Positions 31,195 through 42,509 of a stretch of DNA of 64,000 bases are shown piece by piece. Made by a program: the position numbers and the translations under genes. The number at the start of each line of letters is the position of its first letter. Position 1 is the stretch's first letter. This DNA comes from Meconema thalassinum (taxonomy: Eukaryota > Arthropoda > Insecta > Orthoptera > Tettigoniidae). The DNA lies in NCBI GenBank assembly GCA_946902985.2, contig OX336393.1, forward strand, positions 48,297,348 through 48,361,347, given 5' to 3'. The notes under the pieces were generated by a model. It was not told the origin of the DNA, did not search any database, and saw only the letters and a list, made by a program, of their open reading frames with translations.

Positions 31195-32692
31195 TTGATG
31201 AGATAAGACATATTGTGGAATCTCTGAAGCACAACAAAGCTCCGGGAGGAAGTGGAATTGCTGCCGAGTTGATTAGGTATGGTGGAGCAGTGTTAATGGA
31301 AAATCTGCAACAATTAATTGTTAATATTTGGAGGAAAGAAGTTATTCCAAGTGAGTGGAAGAGAGCCGTGATATGCCCCATTTTTAAAAAGGTGGTGCCA
31401 CACAACCTTCTAACTACCGAGGGATTGCCTTACTCGAGATAGGATATAAAATTTTTACCTCACTGCTTATGAATCGACTTAGGCCATTTTTGGGAGACAT
31501 TATAGGCTCATATCAACGTGGTTTTGTATCTGGTCGGTCTACTATCGACCACATCTTTACATTGAGGCAACTCATGGAGAAATTCTACGAATTTGACAAG
31601 GAATTGCATTCAATCTTTATTGATTTTCGTCAGGCCTATGCCAGTATAAACCGTATAGTATTATGGACGGCTATGCACCAGATGGGCATTCCAATGAAGT
31701 ACATAAGGTTGATCAAGACCTGTTACTCTGACTCTAGATGCCAGATGCGGTTTGCAAATCAAGAATCAGAATCCTATAGCGTTCAAAGTGGACTAAGACA
31801 AGAAGATCCTGTAGCACCAGTCCTTTTCAATATAGCATTGGAAAAGATTAAACGTGGAACTGGTTGGAATAGGGAAATGGAGATGGTCGGATCCGACATA
31901 ATTCTTGCATTTGCTGATTATGTGGTGATCATGGGGAACACTTTGGATCAGGTAACGACTGATACATCAAGATTCCTACTGGAAGCAAAGAAAATGGGGT
32001 TGCTGGTTAATGAATCGAAAACAAAATACATGATTATATCACGTCGACAGAATATTCCGATCGCTATCGACGTTGGAATGCACACATTTGAGACAGTTGA
32101 ATCATTCAAATATTTAGGATCAATATTGTCAAACAAAAGTGAAATAGAAAAGGAAATTAGACAAAGAATCACCAACGCTACTCATGTTTCCTATACCATG
32201 AATCGAATTTTCACTTCACGTCTAATATCTCAGGAAAACAAGATCCACCTATACATGACCCTAGTACGACCTGTTTTAATGTATGGTTGTGAAACGTGGG
32301 CGACTCCAAGAACTTTTGAAGAACGTATATGTGCAATTGAAAGAAAAATGCTGCGGAAAATCTATGGCCCAAAATACTGCCCAGAAACTGACAGTTGGGA
32401 AAGACGGAGTAAAGAGGAGTTATATCGACGTTATAAAAAGGCAGACATCAGTAGAGAGATAGAGAGAAGACGATTACAATGGTTAGGACACATTATCAGA
32501 GCAGAAGGTACTCTCCCGAACCGTGTGTTCAATTTTCAGCCAACGGGAAAACGTGCAAGAGGTCGACCAAGAACGAGATGGAAAGATCGAGTTATGTTGG
32601 CACTGAACCAGGTAGATCCAGATGCAAGTATGGAAGATGCCAGGGATAGAAATCGTTGGTCTAATATATGCCACCTTTATTTGAGAAGCTGA
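31195..32692 (+). pseudogene. LINE reverse transcriptase, C-terminal part, inactivated
   Basis: The first piece (to 31442) reads VESLKHNKAPGGSGIAAELI, the RT entry motif. A frameshift near 31390-31420 moves the reading to the frame that is open from 31469 to 32692. It carries the RT motif with IFIDFRQAYAS (first catalytic Asp) and QSGLRQEDPVAPVLF. At ~31906-31920 FADY stands in place of (F/Y)ADD, losing an essential Asp. The C-terminus WLGHIIRAEG ... KRARGRPRTRW is the normal LINE connection domain, so the copy is complete at its 3' end but catalytically dead. Confidence 0.85.
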
Positions 32693-32849
32693 AATCATTC
32701 TTCCTGTTATGAAGTACAATGTTATAGCCTATATTATGTTATGCTTGCTATTTATATTGTAATCAAGAATTGTATACCCTTGTTTTTTCTGCCATGGGTC
32801 TTAATGGCCTGTCACATGCAATAAATGATGATGATGATGATGATGATGA

Positions 32850-33068
32850 TTTATTTGCTTATTAATTTGTTTATTAATTTGCTTATTTATTTGCTTATTA
32901 ATTTGTTTATTAATTTGCTTATTTATTTGCTTATTTATTTGTTCATTTAATTGTTTATTTATTTGTTTATTAATTTGCTTATTTGTTTGCTTATTTATTT
33001 GTTTATTTATCTGCTTATTTTTTTATTTATTCTGAAAGATTTTTAATTATTCATTTATTTATTTTTCA
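32850..33068 (+). repeat. 12-bp minisatellite, right part
   Basis: Continues the TTATTTGCTTA-type array that stops at 29335, with more TTAATTTG variants than the left part. Its return after the LINE's (TGA)n tail shows the LINE inserted into a pre-existing array. Confidence 0.9.
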
Positions 33069-33088
33069 TCAATTTATACTATCAGGTA

Positions 33089-33172
33089 ATCAATCGTGCT
33101 TCAAAACTCCTGACTAGAATAATTTACCAGAGGATAGAATGGCTTATGGAAACAGAGTTGGAAGAGCGTAGG
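33089..33172 (+). pseudogene. Short LINE RT fragment
   Basis: Reads NRASKLLTRIIYQRIEWLME, close to the segment ASKILSRIIYKRIESQIE of the LINE at 45660-47762. It is only ~28 codons with no flanking homology and is probably a scrap of an older LINE. Confidence 0.55.
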
Positions 33173-33723
33173 AAGAGCGTAAACCTACTTTCTCATTCTT
33201 TTTCTGAGAAAGTATCGGGCATTAAGAGCAGTTCTCCGAGCTATTGACGGTAATTGTGGCCGTACCCAGCAGCAAGGCTCTTAACTCCATTACTTGCGAC
33301 AGTCTCTGTGTATGTCTCGGAATATTCATGACGCTAACGAGATTTACAACTTACTCTCACGAAGGGGTGTGAATTTCAAGTTAAGACACTATCTCGCAAC
33401 TGCAACTGCTGGAGGTCAATTCCATTAGAGACGAGTCTCCTAATGAAGGGTGCGGGTAAACAGATTCACCCGGACCTAAACACACCTCCAGCTACTGTGC
33501 TGCTAACTTCAAGGAACACCCAAACCAGGACTTGATTGAACAGGTCGTGCCACCTCATCCGTATTCTCCCCTATTTAATAATTTTCCAGCTCTCGTATTT
33601 GTTTGACACGTATAAGTGAAAGAGCACACTCGACCCGACTGTCATAATCCTGTTGGTTATATACAGGGGCTTTCATATAAAGTAAGAACGGCAAGCGGCG
33701 GTTTTGTTATTCGCTGGTGCGCA
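33173..33723. other. Unassigned spacer
   Basis: No ORF, tRNA-like head or repeat linkage is recognised. Confidence 0.35.
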
Positions 33724-34479
33724 CAGTGGGTCAAAATTGAAATCTAGGGGGACAAAATTATGTTTACGTTTTAATCATGAATTTAGAGTGAAAGCAACGT
33801 ATATAATTTCTTAACTTCATGATAAACATCAGTTAAGACCTTTATTAAGCTACGTCTACACATGCAAGAAATTGTCTATGACTAGGAGTTGGGTAGAGCA
33901 TTCAGTTATCTCTTCAGAACAATTTTCTAGCCCTAATTTACTTTTAACAAAGTCACAAAGTTCCACTTTTGACATAATCGTCGAACCCAGTGCTTCAAAT
34001 AACTGGTTGCAAAAAGATGCAAGAAATCTTATAATAGGCGTAAACTACAAGACTTTATCTACATTTTAACATTAAGTAGAAAGTGACGCAGAGTGACGCG
34101 ACATACTAAAAATCTAAGTGAAAATATCATTTTAAAAATAATAGTTAAATATTATATACCGGTAATGCAAATATTGCTAAAATTACGTAACAATTACGCC
34201 CATTAATAATTGAAACACGTTACGAAAATCATACCTTCAGCTGCATGTTCCATCTTAAAGCATCACACTAACCACAAAGACAACCAAACCACGGCCACTT
34301 ACATTCACCCTCCAATTCAGACTGCTCGAACAGTGGTGACAGATTTACACTAAGATGCGTTTATATCCCAGAATAGTGAGCGGCAATTATATGTCAATGC
34401 TGTAGAAGTATTAAATTTTGATTTTTTAATTATGAAAATAAATAATTTTGTGCTCCTAGATTTCGATTTTGACCCACTG
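33724..34479. mobile_element. Non-autonomous TIR element (756 bp)
   Basis: Inverted ends of ~40 bp: CAGTGGGTCAAAATTGAAAT at the left and ATTTCGATTTTGACCCACTG at the right, continuing as CTAGG...ACAAAATTATG. Flanks GGTGCGCA and CGGTGCGG are similar but not an exact 8-bp duplication. CAG...CTG ends with an ~8-bp duplication would fit hAT; this is inference. No transposase inside. Confidence 0.7.
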
Positions 34480-34619
34480 CGGTGCGGTGGCTTTGGCCGA
34501 GCTTGCGGCGCGCCATGGCCCCCTGCTGTAGTATTGAAAGCGCACGCATGGTACATACGAGGGCCCGTTTTTTTCAAGTTCCGATGGACTGTATAAAATA
34601 ACAGATTGACATATCAAAG

Positions 34620-34800
34620 TGATTTTTCTACTAAAAGTTTGCTTGTTTTATTCTTATGTCTCAACATAATCTCCAAAACGATTGAAACATTTGTCGTATC
34701 TTTACGCCAGCTTTCCAATGCCCTCGGCAAAATATTCTGCCACCACTGAGATGGGTACCCCTGGACAGTCTCCTGAAGTGTTTCCTTTTTGACGAGGCGA
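34620..34800 (-). pseudogene. C-terminal scrap of a mariner-like transposase
   Basis: On the minus strand: AEYFAEGIGKLA, a stop, then RYDKCFNRFGDYVET, the typical last residues of mariner transposases (Lys/Arg-Tyr-x-Lys-Cys ... Gly-Asp-Tyr-Val-Glu). Only the tail remains and it contains a stop. Confidence 0.5.
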
Positions 34801-35009
34801 TGTCTGACAAGTTTTGAATTGAAATATCTGTAGAATAAGTGTTATTAGAATATGATACATACTGTACCCTTCCAAAGGCCCTCTAGGATGCTGAATCTTA
34901 TCTCGGGCGTGCCTCGTTCGGTGGCTAATTAACACTTTACATCCTAGGAATTTCGAAATTTGGATCATGGGAACTTAAAACTATAAATCATATGTTGTTG
35001 TTTGAGTCT

Positions 35010-35978
35010 TCAGCCTTTTGACTGGTTTGATGCAGCTCTCCATGCCTCCCTGTCCTGAGCTAATCGTTTCATCTCTACATAGCTACCACACCCTACATCC
35101 GAGGCAATCTGTTTAACATATTCTAACCTCGGTCTACCCCTACAGTTCTTGTCCTCGACCCTTCCTTCCATAACTAAGCTTGCTATTCCTGGGTGTCTTA
35201 GTATGGGTCCTACCAACCTATCTCTTCTCTTTATTAGCAGTCGCCAGAAACATCTCTCCTCTCCCACTCGTCTTAATACCTCTTTGTTTGTAACCCTATC
35301 TACCCATCTGATCTTCATCATTCTCCTGTAACACCACATTTCAAATGCTTCCATTCTCCTCTTTTCTGCTGCACCAATAGTCCAAGTTTCACTTCCATAG
35401 AGCGCCACGCTCCAGACAAAGGCTTTCAAAAATGACTTCCTAATACCTAAATCTATATTCGATGTCAGCAGATTCCTTTTTTGTAGAAATGCTTTTCTTG
35501 CCAGAGCCAATCTAATTTTTATATCCTCTTTGCTTCGTCCATCACTGGTTATTCTGCTTCCTAAGTAACAGAAGTCTCCTACTTCCTTCAGCTTTACACC
35601 TGCCAATTTGATGTCCATAGAGGTTTCTGATTTATTTCGGCTGCATTCCAGTATTTTTGTTTTACATTTATTAATTTTCGTCATGAATTCTTTCCTTAAG
35701 ACGGAGTCCATACCATTCAAAAACTCATTCAAATCCTCAGGCTTGTCGGCCAAGATGACGATGTCATCAGCAAATCTCAGAGTTGAAATTATTTCTCCTT
35801 GAATCTTCACTCCCACTTTAATTTTTTCTCTAATTTCCTTCATTGCTTGTTCAATGTAAAGATTGAAAAGTATGGGTGATAAGTTGCAGCCTTGCCTTAC
35901 ACCTTTCTGAATACCAGCTTCTCTCTCATGTCCTTCAACTCGAATGACTGCTGTCTGGTTTCTGTACAGATTGTATAT
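35010..35978 (-). pseudogene. LINE ORF, 3' part: RT with FADD box and C-terminus
   Basis: Continues the endonuclease-RT ORF after the Gypsy insertion. It reads YNLYRNQTAVIRVEGHEREA, QKGVRQGCNLSPILFNLYIE (RT motif), LRFADDIVILADKPEDL (intact catalytic FADD) and FCYLGSRITSDGRSKEDI, then a connection domain with ALYGSETWTIGAAEKRRMEA and the terminal GRPRLEYVKQI block. An open frame that extends upstream to 36062 takes its first ~28 codons, including a poly-Asn run, from the Gypsy LTR and its (ATT)n repeat, not from the LINE. Confidence 0.88.
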
Positions 35979-37928
35979 TGAACCGTTTTTATCAGGTTCA
36001 TTATTTTTTGTCATATTATTATTATTATTATTATTATTATCATCATTTCCTTCATGTCGCATTATTGTGACATACGTTTCTCTGTCTCACCTACTGCGTT
36101 CAAACTTTGTAATTCTGCGTAAATGTTTTGTCAGGTGGTGAAACTTTTCACCCCTACTGACACTGTGTTACCATTGGTTGAAGCATAACTTGTTACTAAG
36201 CTTTGCTTCTCCCATTGGCCCCCTTTATGTTCTGGAGAGGGGGAGTTCTACGACTTATTTTTCCCGAGCGGCGTTACTGCGTTCCTTTTAGAGAAGGTGG
36301 CTTCCTTCCATTTCTGACCATCATGTGAAACGGTCACAGCCTAGGTGTGTCGGGCTTTTCGCCCGTGCCCAACGCAACTAAACGTAAGTACGATTCGATC
36401 ACTTGGTTTTATCTGGCATGCTATCATTTTTGAATTTCAGTTTATCAATTTCCCTTTCTTATGATGATGTGAATTCGATCCATGAACCCAAGTCCCTTCG
36501 CCTTTGTTTACGTTAGTTTAGCGAAGCCTCTGTGTTTATTTGTCATCCCTAGCTTTCATGTAATCGGTTTTATTTTTTTACTCAAATCTCTCAGGTCTGA
36601 AATATATGCTACTTTTCTGCGAGGCTTACCAACGCTCTGTATTACGTCACAAATTGATGTGCACTCTTTCGAGGTATCTTTCATTTGATTGTCGTATCAG
36701 AGTTTGTTTTTTTGGGTCAAGGTATCATTGGAGTAACGGAGCCATGTCTCATTTCGCCTCCTATTTGATCCTTCCCTCTGTTTTAGGAAAAGTGTGTGAG
36801 CGATGGTCTTTGTGTTAGTCACTGTCCATTCGTCATGCCTTAATTCCTTTGTTTCTTCGTATGTCGTTATATTTAGACATAACTACCTCTACGTAAGCCT
36901 ATATTTTCCTACAAAGCATATTTCTTAGCTGATCGATTTTTCCTTTCATTTCCTGTCCCGGTAATGTCAATTAATTTAATGTAATACTCATTTTCCTTTA
37001 TTTTTATGTGTTAATTTTGTGTTGTTTCCTCTGGCTTCGTTATATTACGTAACTCCGTGTCATCTCCCCTCTCCCACCCCCCACCCCCGTTTCCTACATA
37101 CGCACCCTTCTCATCCCCACCACTCCCCCCCCCCCCCTTACCCCATGATTTCACAACATCATGAGCTTTTTGGAAGTCTGTTCTTGGCAAGGGCATTCTA
37201 GTCCAGGTCATCCTCGTAAGTAGAGGTGTTCTCTTATTCGACTCATCCATACTCTCTATCTTTTTCGTTTTTTTTTGTTTATTTTTGTATTTTAAATTTT
37301 GGTTATCGAGTCGCGCTTACGGTTTAGTTGCACATTGATTGTAAGTACATTTTAATTAATCTTGTTTCATCTTTGTTAGTGCTTAAGTTCATTTATACAC
37401 TTTTCTCTTGAGATTGTTTTTGTGTGCTCCTTTCTTAGGTACCATCTTTAATCATTAATTTTATTTTATTTGTTATTAAGCGATTTTATACCTCTTCACG
37501 TTACCTTTCATTTTGTGTTTAGATATATCCTTACTCTTATGCGCACCTGTTTTAGTTTACTTTAAATACAATAGTAAATAGTTCACTTGGTTTCGTCCTC
37601 TTTCATTTGTAATTTTAAGTTCCCTCATCTCTCGTCCGATTTCGTCGGTCTTGGCTTCGTACTGTAACGCAGTCACGACCTTCACGCTTCTGGGTTCCTC
37701 GATCAATTAGATAATTTCAATTCCGCTTTTGATTTGTTTTAAACAATTCATTCGATTCCTTTTTTGGAAATCATCTTTCTTTCGATCCGGAATCTTGGGC
37801 CCAGCACGCATCGAAAGAGACATCCTTTCCCCGCTCCTTAGCGATCCTGTTTAAGGTGTTGTTTTCACTTCTACTGTATTTCCTCACGCCTCTGCTATTT
37901 TGTTTAACGTAAAAGCACAAGCGGTGCA
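35979..37928 (+). repeat. 5' LTR of the Gypsy element
   Basis: 1950 bp, starts TGAACCG and ends GCGGTGCA. Contains (ATT)n at ~36012-36038 and a C-run near 37128. Small open frames in it (for example 36482-36688) recur exactly in the 3' LTR and are not genes. Confidence 0.93.
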
Positions 37929-37930
37929 AA

Positions 37931-37948
37931 TGGTAAATCAGAGCGTGG
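37931..37948 (+). other. Candidate primer-binding site of the Gypsy element
   Basis: TGGTAAATCAGAGCGTGG begins two bases after the 5' LTR. TGG complements the CCA end of a tRNA. I do not assign the tRNA species. 37949-38238 up to gag is leader with a (TA)n stretch. Confidence 0.55.
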
Positions 37949-38238
37949 TTAAACGCGAAATCGTTCCCTTTAGGTTACCAAACTTATATATATATATATT
38001 TTTTTCAATTATTACAATGTTGTCTTTCTGAGTTTAAGATACCTGTACTGAATTGTTCCCCCATCCCCGAAGAAAGTGTGGAGTGTGAAAGCATTTCTCG
38101 AGTGAACAAGACATCCAAAGAATCTAGTTCCGAGGTGAAGAGTGCAACAAGTTAGTGAGTACTTCGCAACGCTGGAATAGGACACATTACGGTATTGTAA
38201 CCTTTATTTTACTAAGTTAAAGTGTTTTACTTTTCTCC

Positions 38239-39339
38239 TTGTCTATTGTCATGTCTAAGTCAGAATTCCCACCCGTCAAAAAGGAGTTAAATTTTATGGG
38301 CTTTGAATCTTTAACAATGCCCACGCCACTATTGCAAGATACGACACAGGACCTGCTAATGATAGACCCTCCCCTTTTAGATTGCTCCATCGCCCCTGTA
38401 GGCACTGTTAATAGTGCTCGCCACAACGAAAATGTTGCATCAGTAGTGAGTAGGTGGGGTTTGACTTTTTCCGGAGAAAACAATACCTCATCAGTTTTTT
38501 GTTTTATCCAACGTGTGGAGGAATTGTGTTATTGTCACGATATTAATCCCGACAATATTGTACGTTGCTTACCTATTCTTTTGTCTGGAAAAGCGCTGAT
38601 GTGGCATCGCACTACTCCGAATTTTTATAAGTCATGGGACGAATTTGTTGGGTGCATTAAGGACCGTTTCACGCCACAAGATTTCGATTTCGCTCTCAAA
38701 CAAGAAATATACTCCCGTACTCAGGCTCCTGGGGAGATGATCGACGATTATGTAACCTCAGTTCGGCTGTTAGCAGCGAACCTCCCCCAACCCTTTCATC
38801 CCAGGGATCTGTTGGAAATTATATACAGGAATTTAAATCCCACTTATAAATACTTCATTCGGCGTACATCCATTTTTTCCATCGAGGACATCATATCGCA
38901 AGGCCGTGAGTATGAATTAAATGCACGAGCCTGTTCGAACTATACTCCACCTCCAAGAGCCGATAATACGATTTTCCCCGAGTTAGCCTACTCCCCCCAG
39001 ACAACACTGTCTAGCCCAGCTGTCGGCCGAACAAAAGACGACACCTTACGGTTTAAGCCGTCTGCTCGCCGTGCTGAGTCCCTTTCTAGGAATTCTAACC
39101 CAAGCCCTTCTGTGGCTCGTAATTCTTCTGCTGTTTCCCGTGAAAGGACTACAAACACCCCAACAACAATCACACGCAATGTTTCTTCTGGTCGCATAAC
39201 TTGTTGGAACTGTAATGAACTTGGACATCATTTTAAAATGTGTTCTTTAAAACGCCGAAAATTCTGTTTTGGCTGTGGGATGAATGAGGTCACGACTCGT
39301 TCCTGTCCAAATTGTAATTCCAACCAGGAAAACTCATAG
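38239..39339 (+). CDS. gag: Gypsy Gag polyprotein, 366 aa
   Basis: Structural protein of the retrotransposon particle. Residues ~70-235 match the retrotransposon Gag capsid-like region (FIQRVEELCYCHDI, WHRTTPNFYKSWDEFVGCIK, DRFTPQDFDFALKQEIYSRT). A Ser/Pro/Thr-rich linker follows at ~235-315. A zinc knuckle CWNCNELGHHFKMC (C322, C325, H330, C335) gives CX2CX4HX4C. A second Cys cluster (C343, C346, C356, C359) lacks the His. The first Met lies ~310 bp after the LTR. The ORF ends in TAG at 39337-39339, and the pol frame already overlaps its last ~22 bases in the -1 frame. Confidence 0.92.
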   Translation: MSIVMSKSEFPPVKKELNFMGFESLTMPTPLLQDTTQDLLMIDPPLLDCSIAPVGTVNSARHNENVASVVSRWGLTFSGENNTSSVFCFIQRVEELCYCHDINPDNIVRCLPILLSGKALMWHRTTPNFYKSWDEFVGCIKDRFTPQDFDFALKQEIYSRTQAPGEMIDDYVTSVRLLAANLPQPFHPRDLLEIIYRNLNPTYKYFIRRTSIFSIEDIISQGREYELNARACSNYTPPPRADNTIFPELAYSPQTTLSSPAVGRTKDDTLRFKPSARRAESLSRNSNPSPSVARNSSAVSRERTTNTPTTITRNVSSGRITCWNCNELGHHFKMCSLKRRKFCFGCGMNEVTTRSCPNCNSNQENS

Positions 39340-42300
39340 GGAGGTGTTCTGAGTTCGACTCCCGGAGCAGTCCTCCATCCAAACTTGACAATGCATCTAA
39401 TTTCGATGTTGTGTTACAACCAGGAGTCTCAGTAAATTTCGATAATGTCTCGGCACCTGCTATTTTGGATACAGGCGCCACCAGAAGTTTCATCCACCGT
39501 TCAGTGGCAGATAGCATTCGATCTTCGCAAAAACACCCCATACAGAATAAATGTCAGTTCCTTTCTGCGGGATCGTCAGTTATCGACGTTGCCGAAACTA
39601 TTTTATGTCGCATTAAAATTCACGGATTTTCTTGGAAACATGTTTTTCATGTGGTTAACAATCTCTCCACTCAATGTATTCTAGGAATTGACTTTATGCA
39701 TAAAACGGGTATGCAGTTGGATTTTATTAATGATTCATTTTGTTTCAAATTTCGCTCAGATAAAATGTTCCCCTTTGAAGAATGTACTTCTAACTACGTT
39801 GATGTGTCTCCTGTATTTTCCGTACATCTTCCATTAACTTTGATGTCCGAGCAACGTGATACTCTGAACGATTTAGTTGAGGAATTTTCTGATGTCCTCA
39901 CAGAAGATTTAGGTTCTGCTGTAAATCACGAATGCCACATTGACTTGAGTGACAATGTACCTGTTCGAAGTCCTCCGTTTCCTTGTAATCCACCCAAGCT
40001 CTTGGCCATGAAAAAGTATATCAATGATTTGCAAGATCGGGGAGTAGTGGTTCCTTCCAAATCAGCTTATGGGTCTCCTGCTTTCTTAATTCCCAAGAAA
40101 GAAGAGGGCGAGTACCGGCTAGTCGTAGACTACCGAAAATTGAACAAGAAGGTAGTCTTTGACAATTTCCCACTGCCTACTATTGAGAGTGCTTTTCAAC
40201 ATTTCCACGGGGCCAATGTGTATTCGATGATTGATCTAAATAGTGCCTATTATCAGATTCCTTTGGATGCTGAGAGTCGCGACTTCACTGCTTTTAACAC
40301 CCCTTTCGGATTATATAATTTCAAACGTCTGCCGATGGGTATAGCTGTTGGTGCGCAAGTCCTCAGTCGCGTGCTAGACGACATCTTGGGAGACCTGAAG
40401 TTCAATTTTGTATTTAATTATCTTGACGATTTAGTCGTGTACAGCAGATCTTTTGAGGAACATGTCGTTCATCTTAGGGAAGTTTTCTCCCGCCTCAGGA
40501 AGGCCGGTATCACTATCAATCCAAAAAAGACCTCTTTGGGCTGCACTCAAATTAAATTTCTGGGTCACATTCTGTCAGCCGATGGTATCCGTGTCATACC
40601 CGAGCGCGCAGATTGCATTCAGCAGTTACCTGTACCCACCACAGTTAGGGCCTTGAGAAGAGTAATGGGTATGTTCACGTTCTATTCTCGTTTTATCAAA
40701 AACTTCTCTGACATTTCGGCACCTCTAAATGCTCTCAAAAAGAAGAATGTGAAATTTGTGTGGGGGCCAGAACAGGACAAAGCTTTCAATGTTTTGAAAG
40801 AAGCCCTTATGTCTGCACCAGTACTGCACACGCCTGATTTCGAATCAGCTTTCTTTTTACATTGTGACGCCAGTGATTTGGCCATTTCTAGTGTTTTGAG
40901 CCAGCGTGTGGATGGAAAATTTGCACCAGTGGCCTTCGCGAGTCGTATGTTAAATCAACATGAACGACGTTACTCAATTTTCGAGAAGGAAAGTCTTGCT
41001 GTGGTATTTGGATGTGAAAAATTCAGGACCTTTCTGGAACACCGTCACTTTACTGTTTTTACCGACAATGAGGCTTTGAAATGGAGTCTTTCTCACGTGA
41101 AAAAGCTTGGACGCATCAACAGGTGGATTTTGAGGTTGTCATCTTTTAAGTTTGATATCATCCACGTAAAAGGGAGCGAGAACCCGGTAGCAGACTGCCT
41201 GTCACGCATGTTTGAAGAGACCCCTAGGACTCCAATCGAGAGCGTTTCTATCAGTACACCACTTCAAGAAAATCTTTTCCTATTGCAACATTGTCCTTGG
41301 TCTTTTGTGGATATCCGGAAATTCCAGTCTGAGGATCCATTTTGCACTGACCTCCGTGCAAAAATTGCAAACAAAGATCCGGCAGTAAGCAACTTTTGTG
41401 TTCGAAATGATGTTATTGGCTATGTTCTTCCTAACTCTTCTAAATTTAGAATTTTTGCTCCATTAGCAGTACGTGATATGCTTTTGACATATTATCATGA
41501 TTCTGCACTGGGAACTCATGCAGGGATGCAGCGCACTTTCCGTAAGATATCCGGTGAATTTTATTGGCCCTCAATTAAAGTAGATGCTTTTGCTCATGTC
41601 AGAAGATGTTTAACCTGCCAGCGTTCTAAACCTGCCCAGAACACTCGTGTAGGCTTCCACCAAGCTGGTATCGTCACTCGTCCCGGCGAACGCCTTTTCA
41701 TTGATTACTTTGGTCCAGTCGTGAGATCAAAATCTGGCAATCAAGCCATTTTAACTGTCATTGATGGTTTTTCGAAGTTTGTTTGGTTATTCCCAGTAAA
41801 GAATATCACTTCTCAGACTACTATCCATTTCTTGTCTAGATATATATTTGGAGTTTTTGGTCCTCCCAAGTACCTTGTGTCAGATAACGCCTCTGTATTC
41901 CGTTCCAAAGCTTTTGAAACTATGGTATTTAACTGGGGCATCCAACATATTTTCTTGTCACCGTATCGACCGCAGGGAAATCACGTAGAGCGTTTTCACA
42001 AAAACTTGAAGGCTTGTATGTCCGCTTTTCACAATGCCGATCAAACCTCCTGGGATACGAACCTACAGTATTTCAGTCTCGGGTTCAATACCTCTTTCCA
42101 TTCGTCCGTTCAAACTACTCCAGCGGAATTATTCCTAGGCCGGTCGCTTGTCGACCCCTTGCTGCTCAAATGGAATATTGAATATCTTTCCGAACCCTCT
42201 CGCGCTACCTCTGTTGCTCAAAAATGGGCCATCGCTACCGGTCACCTCAAGAAAGCAAAAGCCAGAGTAGCGAAGCGCTACAACTTAGGCCGTCATGATG

Positions 42301-42509
42301 TTAAATTCCAAATTGGGGACAAAGTTTTGTGTCGTTTACATCCTTTGAGTGACGCTACCAAACAAATTTCCAGTAAGCTGTGCTTACGTTGGTCAACTCC
42401 CAAGACTATTTCACGCTTTTTAAATCCTGTCTCAGTCGAGTTGGTGGACGATCACGATAATGCAGTGACTTCGGCCCACGTCACGCAGTTAAAAAAATTT
42501 GTCAAATGA
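39318..42509 (+). CDS. pol: Gypsy Pol polyprotein (PR-RT-RH-IN), ~1,032 aa from the internal Met
   Basis: The frame is open from 39318 and overlaps the end of gag, so synthesis is probably by -1 frameshifting; the first Met is at 39411. From that Met: protease LDTGAT (Asp20); RT with D275 in MIDLNSAYYQI and YLDD at 337-340; RNase H with D485 in HCDASDLAISS and D552 in FTDNEAL; an integrase zinc-binding domain (H696, H703, C733, C736); integrase core with D765 (FIDYFGP), D825 (SDNAS) and E860 (NHVERFHK); and a C-terminal domain with GDKVLCRLHPLSD. All catalytic residues are present and there is no stop or frameshift, so the copy looks competent. No chromodomain is evident. Confidence 0.93.
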   Translation, partial: FQPGKLIGRCSEFDSRSSPPSKLDNASNFDVVLQPGVSVNFDNVSAPAILDTGATRSFIHRSVADSIRSSQKHPIQNKCQFLSAGSSVIDVAETILCRIKIHGFSWKHVFHVVNNLSTQCILGIDFMHKTGMQLDFINDSFCFKFRSDKMFPFEECTSNYVDVSPVFSVHLPLTLMSEQRDTLNDLVEEFSDVLTEDLGSAVNHECHIDLSDNVPVRSPPFPCNPPKLLAMKKYINDLQDRGVVVPSKSAYGSPAFLIPKKEEGEYRLVVDYRKLNKKVVFDNFPLPTIESAFQHFHGANVYSMIDLNSAYYQIPLDAESRDFTAFNTPFGLYNFKRLPMGIAVGAQVLSRVLDDILGDLKFNFVFNYLDDLVVYSRSFEEHVVHLREVFSRLRKAGITINPKKTSLGCTQIKFLGHILSADGIRVIPERADCIQQLPVPTTVRALRRVMGMFTFYSRFIKNFSDISAPLNALKKKNVKFVWGPEQDKAFNVLKEALMSAPVLHTPDFESAFFLHCDASDLAISSVLSQRVDGKFAPVAFASRMLNQHERRYSIFEKESLAVVFGCEKFRTFLEHRHFTVFTDNEALKWSLSHVKKLGRINRWILRLSSFKFDIIHVKGSENPVADCLSRMFEETPRTPIESVSISTPLQENLFLLQHCPWSFVDIRKFQSEDPFCTDLRAKIANKDPAVSNFCVRNDVIGYVLPNSSKFRIFAPLAVRDMLLTYYHDSALGTHAGMQRTFRKISGEFYWPSIKVDAFAHVRRCLTCQRSKPAQNTRVGFHQAGIVTRPGERLFIDYFGPVVRSKSGNQAILTVIDGFSKFVWLFPVKNITSQTTIHFLSRYIFGVFGPPKYLVSDNASVFRSKAFETMVFNWGIQHIFLSPYRPQGNHVERFHKNLKACMSAFHNADQTSWDTNLQYFSLGFNTSFHSSVQTTPAELFLGRSLVDPLLLKWNIEYLSEPSRATSVAQKWAIATGHLKKAKARVAKRYNLGRHDVKFQIGDKVLCRLHPLSDATKQISSKLCLRWSTPKTISRFLNPVSVELVDDHDNAVTSAHVTQLKKFVK

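Larger units (their letters stand above)
29336..32849 (+). mobile_element. 5'-truncated LINE (RTE-like) inserted in the minisatellite
   Basis: The LINE begins abruptly inside the 12-bp array, carries pre-RT and RT coding sequence in pieces, and ends with a short 3' untranslated region and a (TGA)n tail at ~32826-32849, after which the array resumes. A TA-flanked DNA element (29744-31192) sits inside. The simple-repeat tail and the RT C-terminus (GRPRTRW block) fit RTE-like clades; the exact clade is inference. Confidence 0.85.

Noticed and set aside
36482..36818. Small open frames repeated exactly at 44207-44543
   Set aside because: They lie within the two Gypsy LTRs, so the duplication is the LTR pair and not a gene family.
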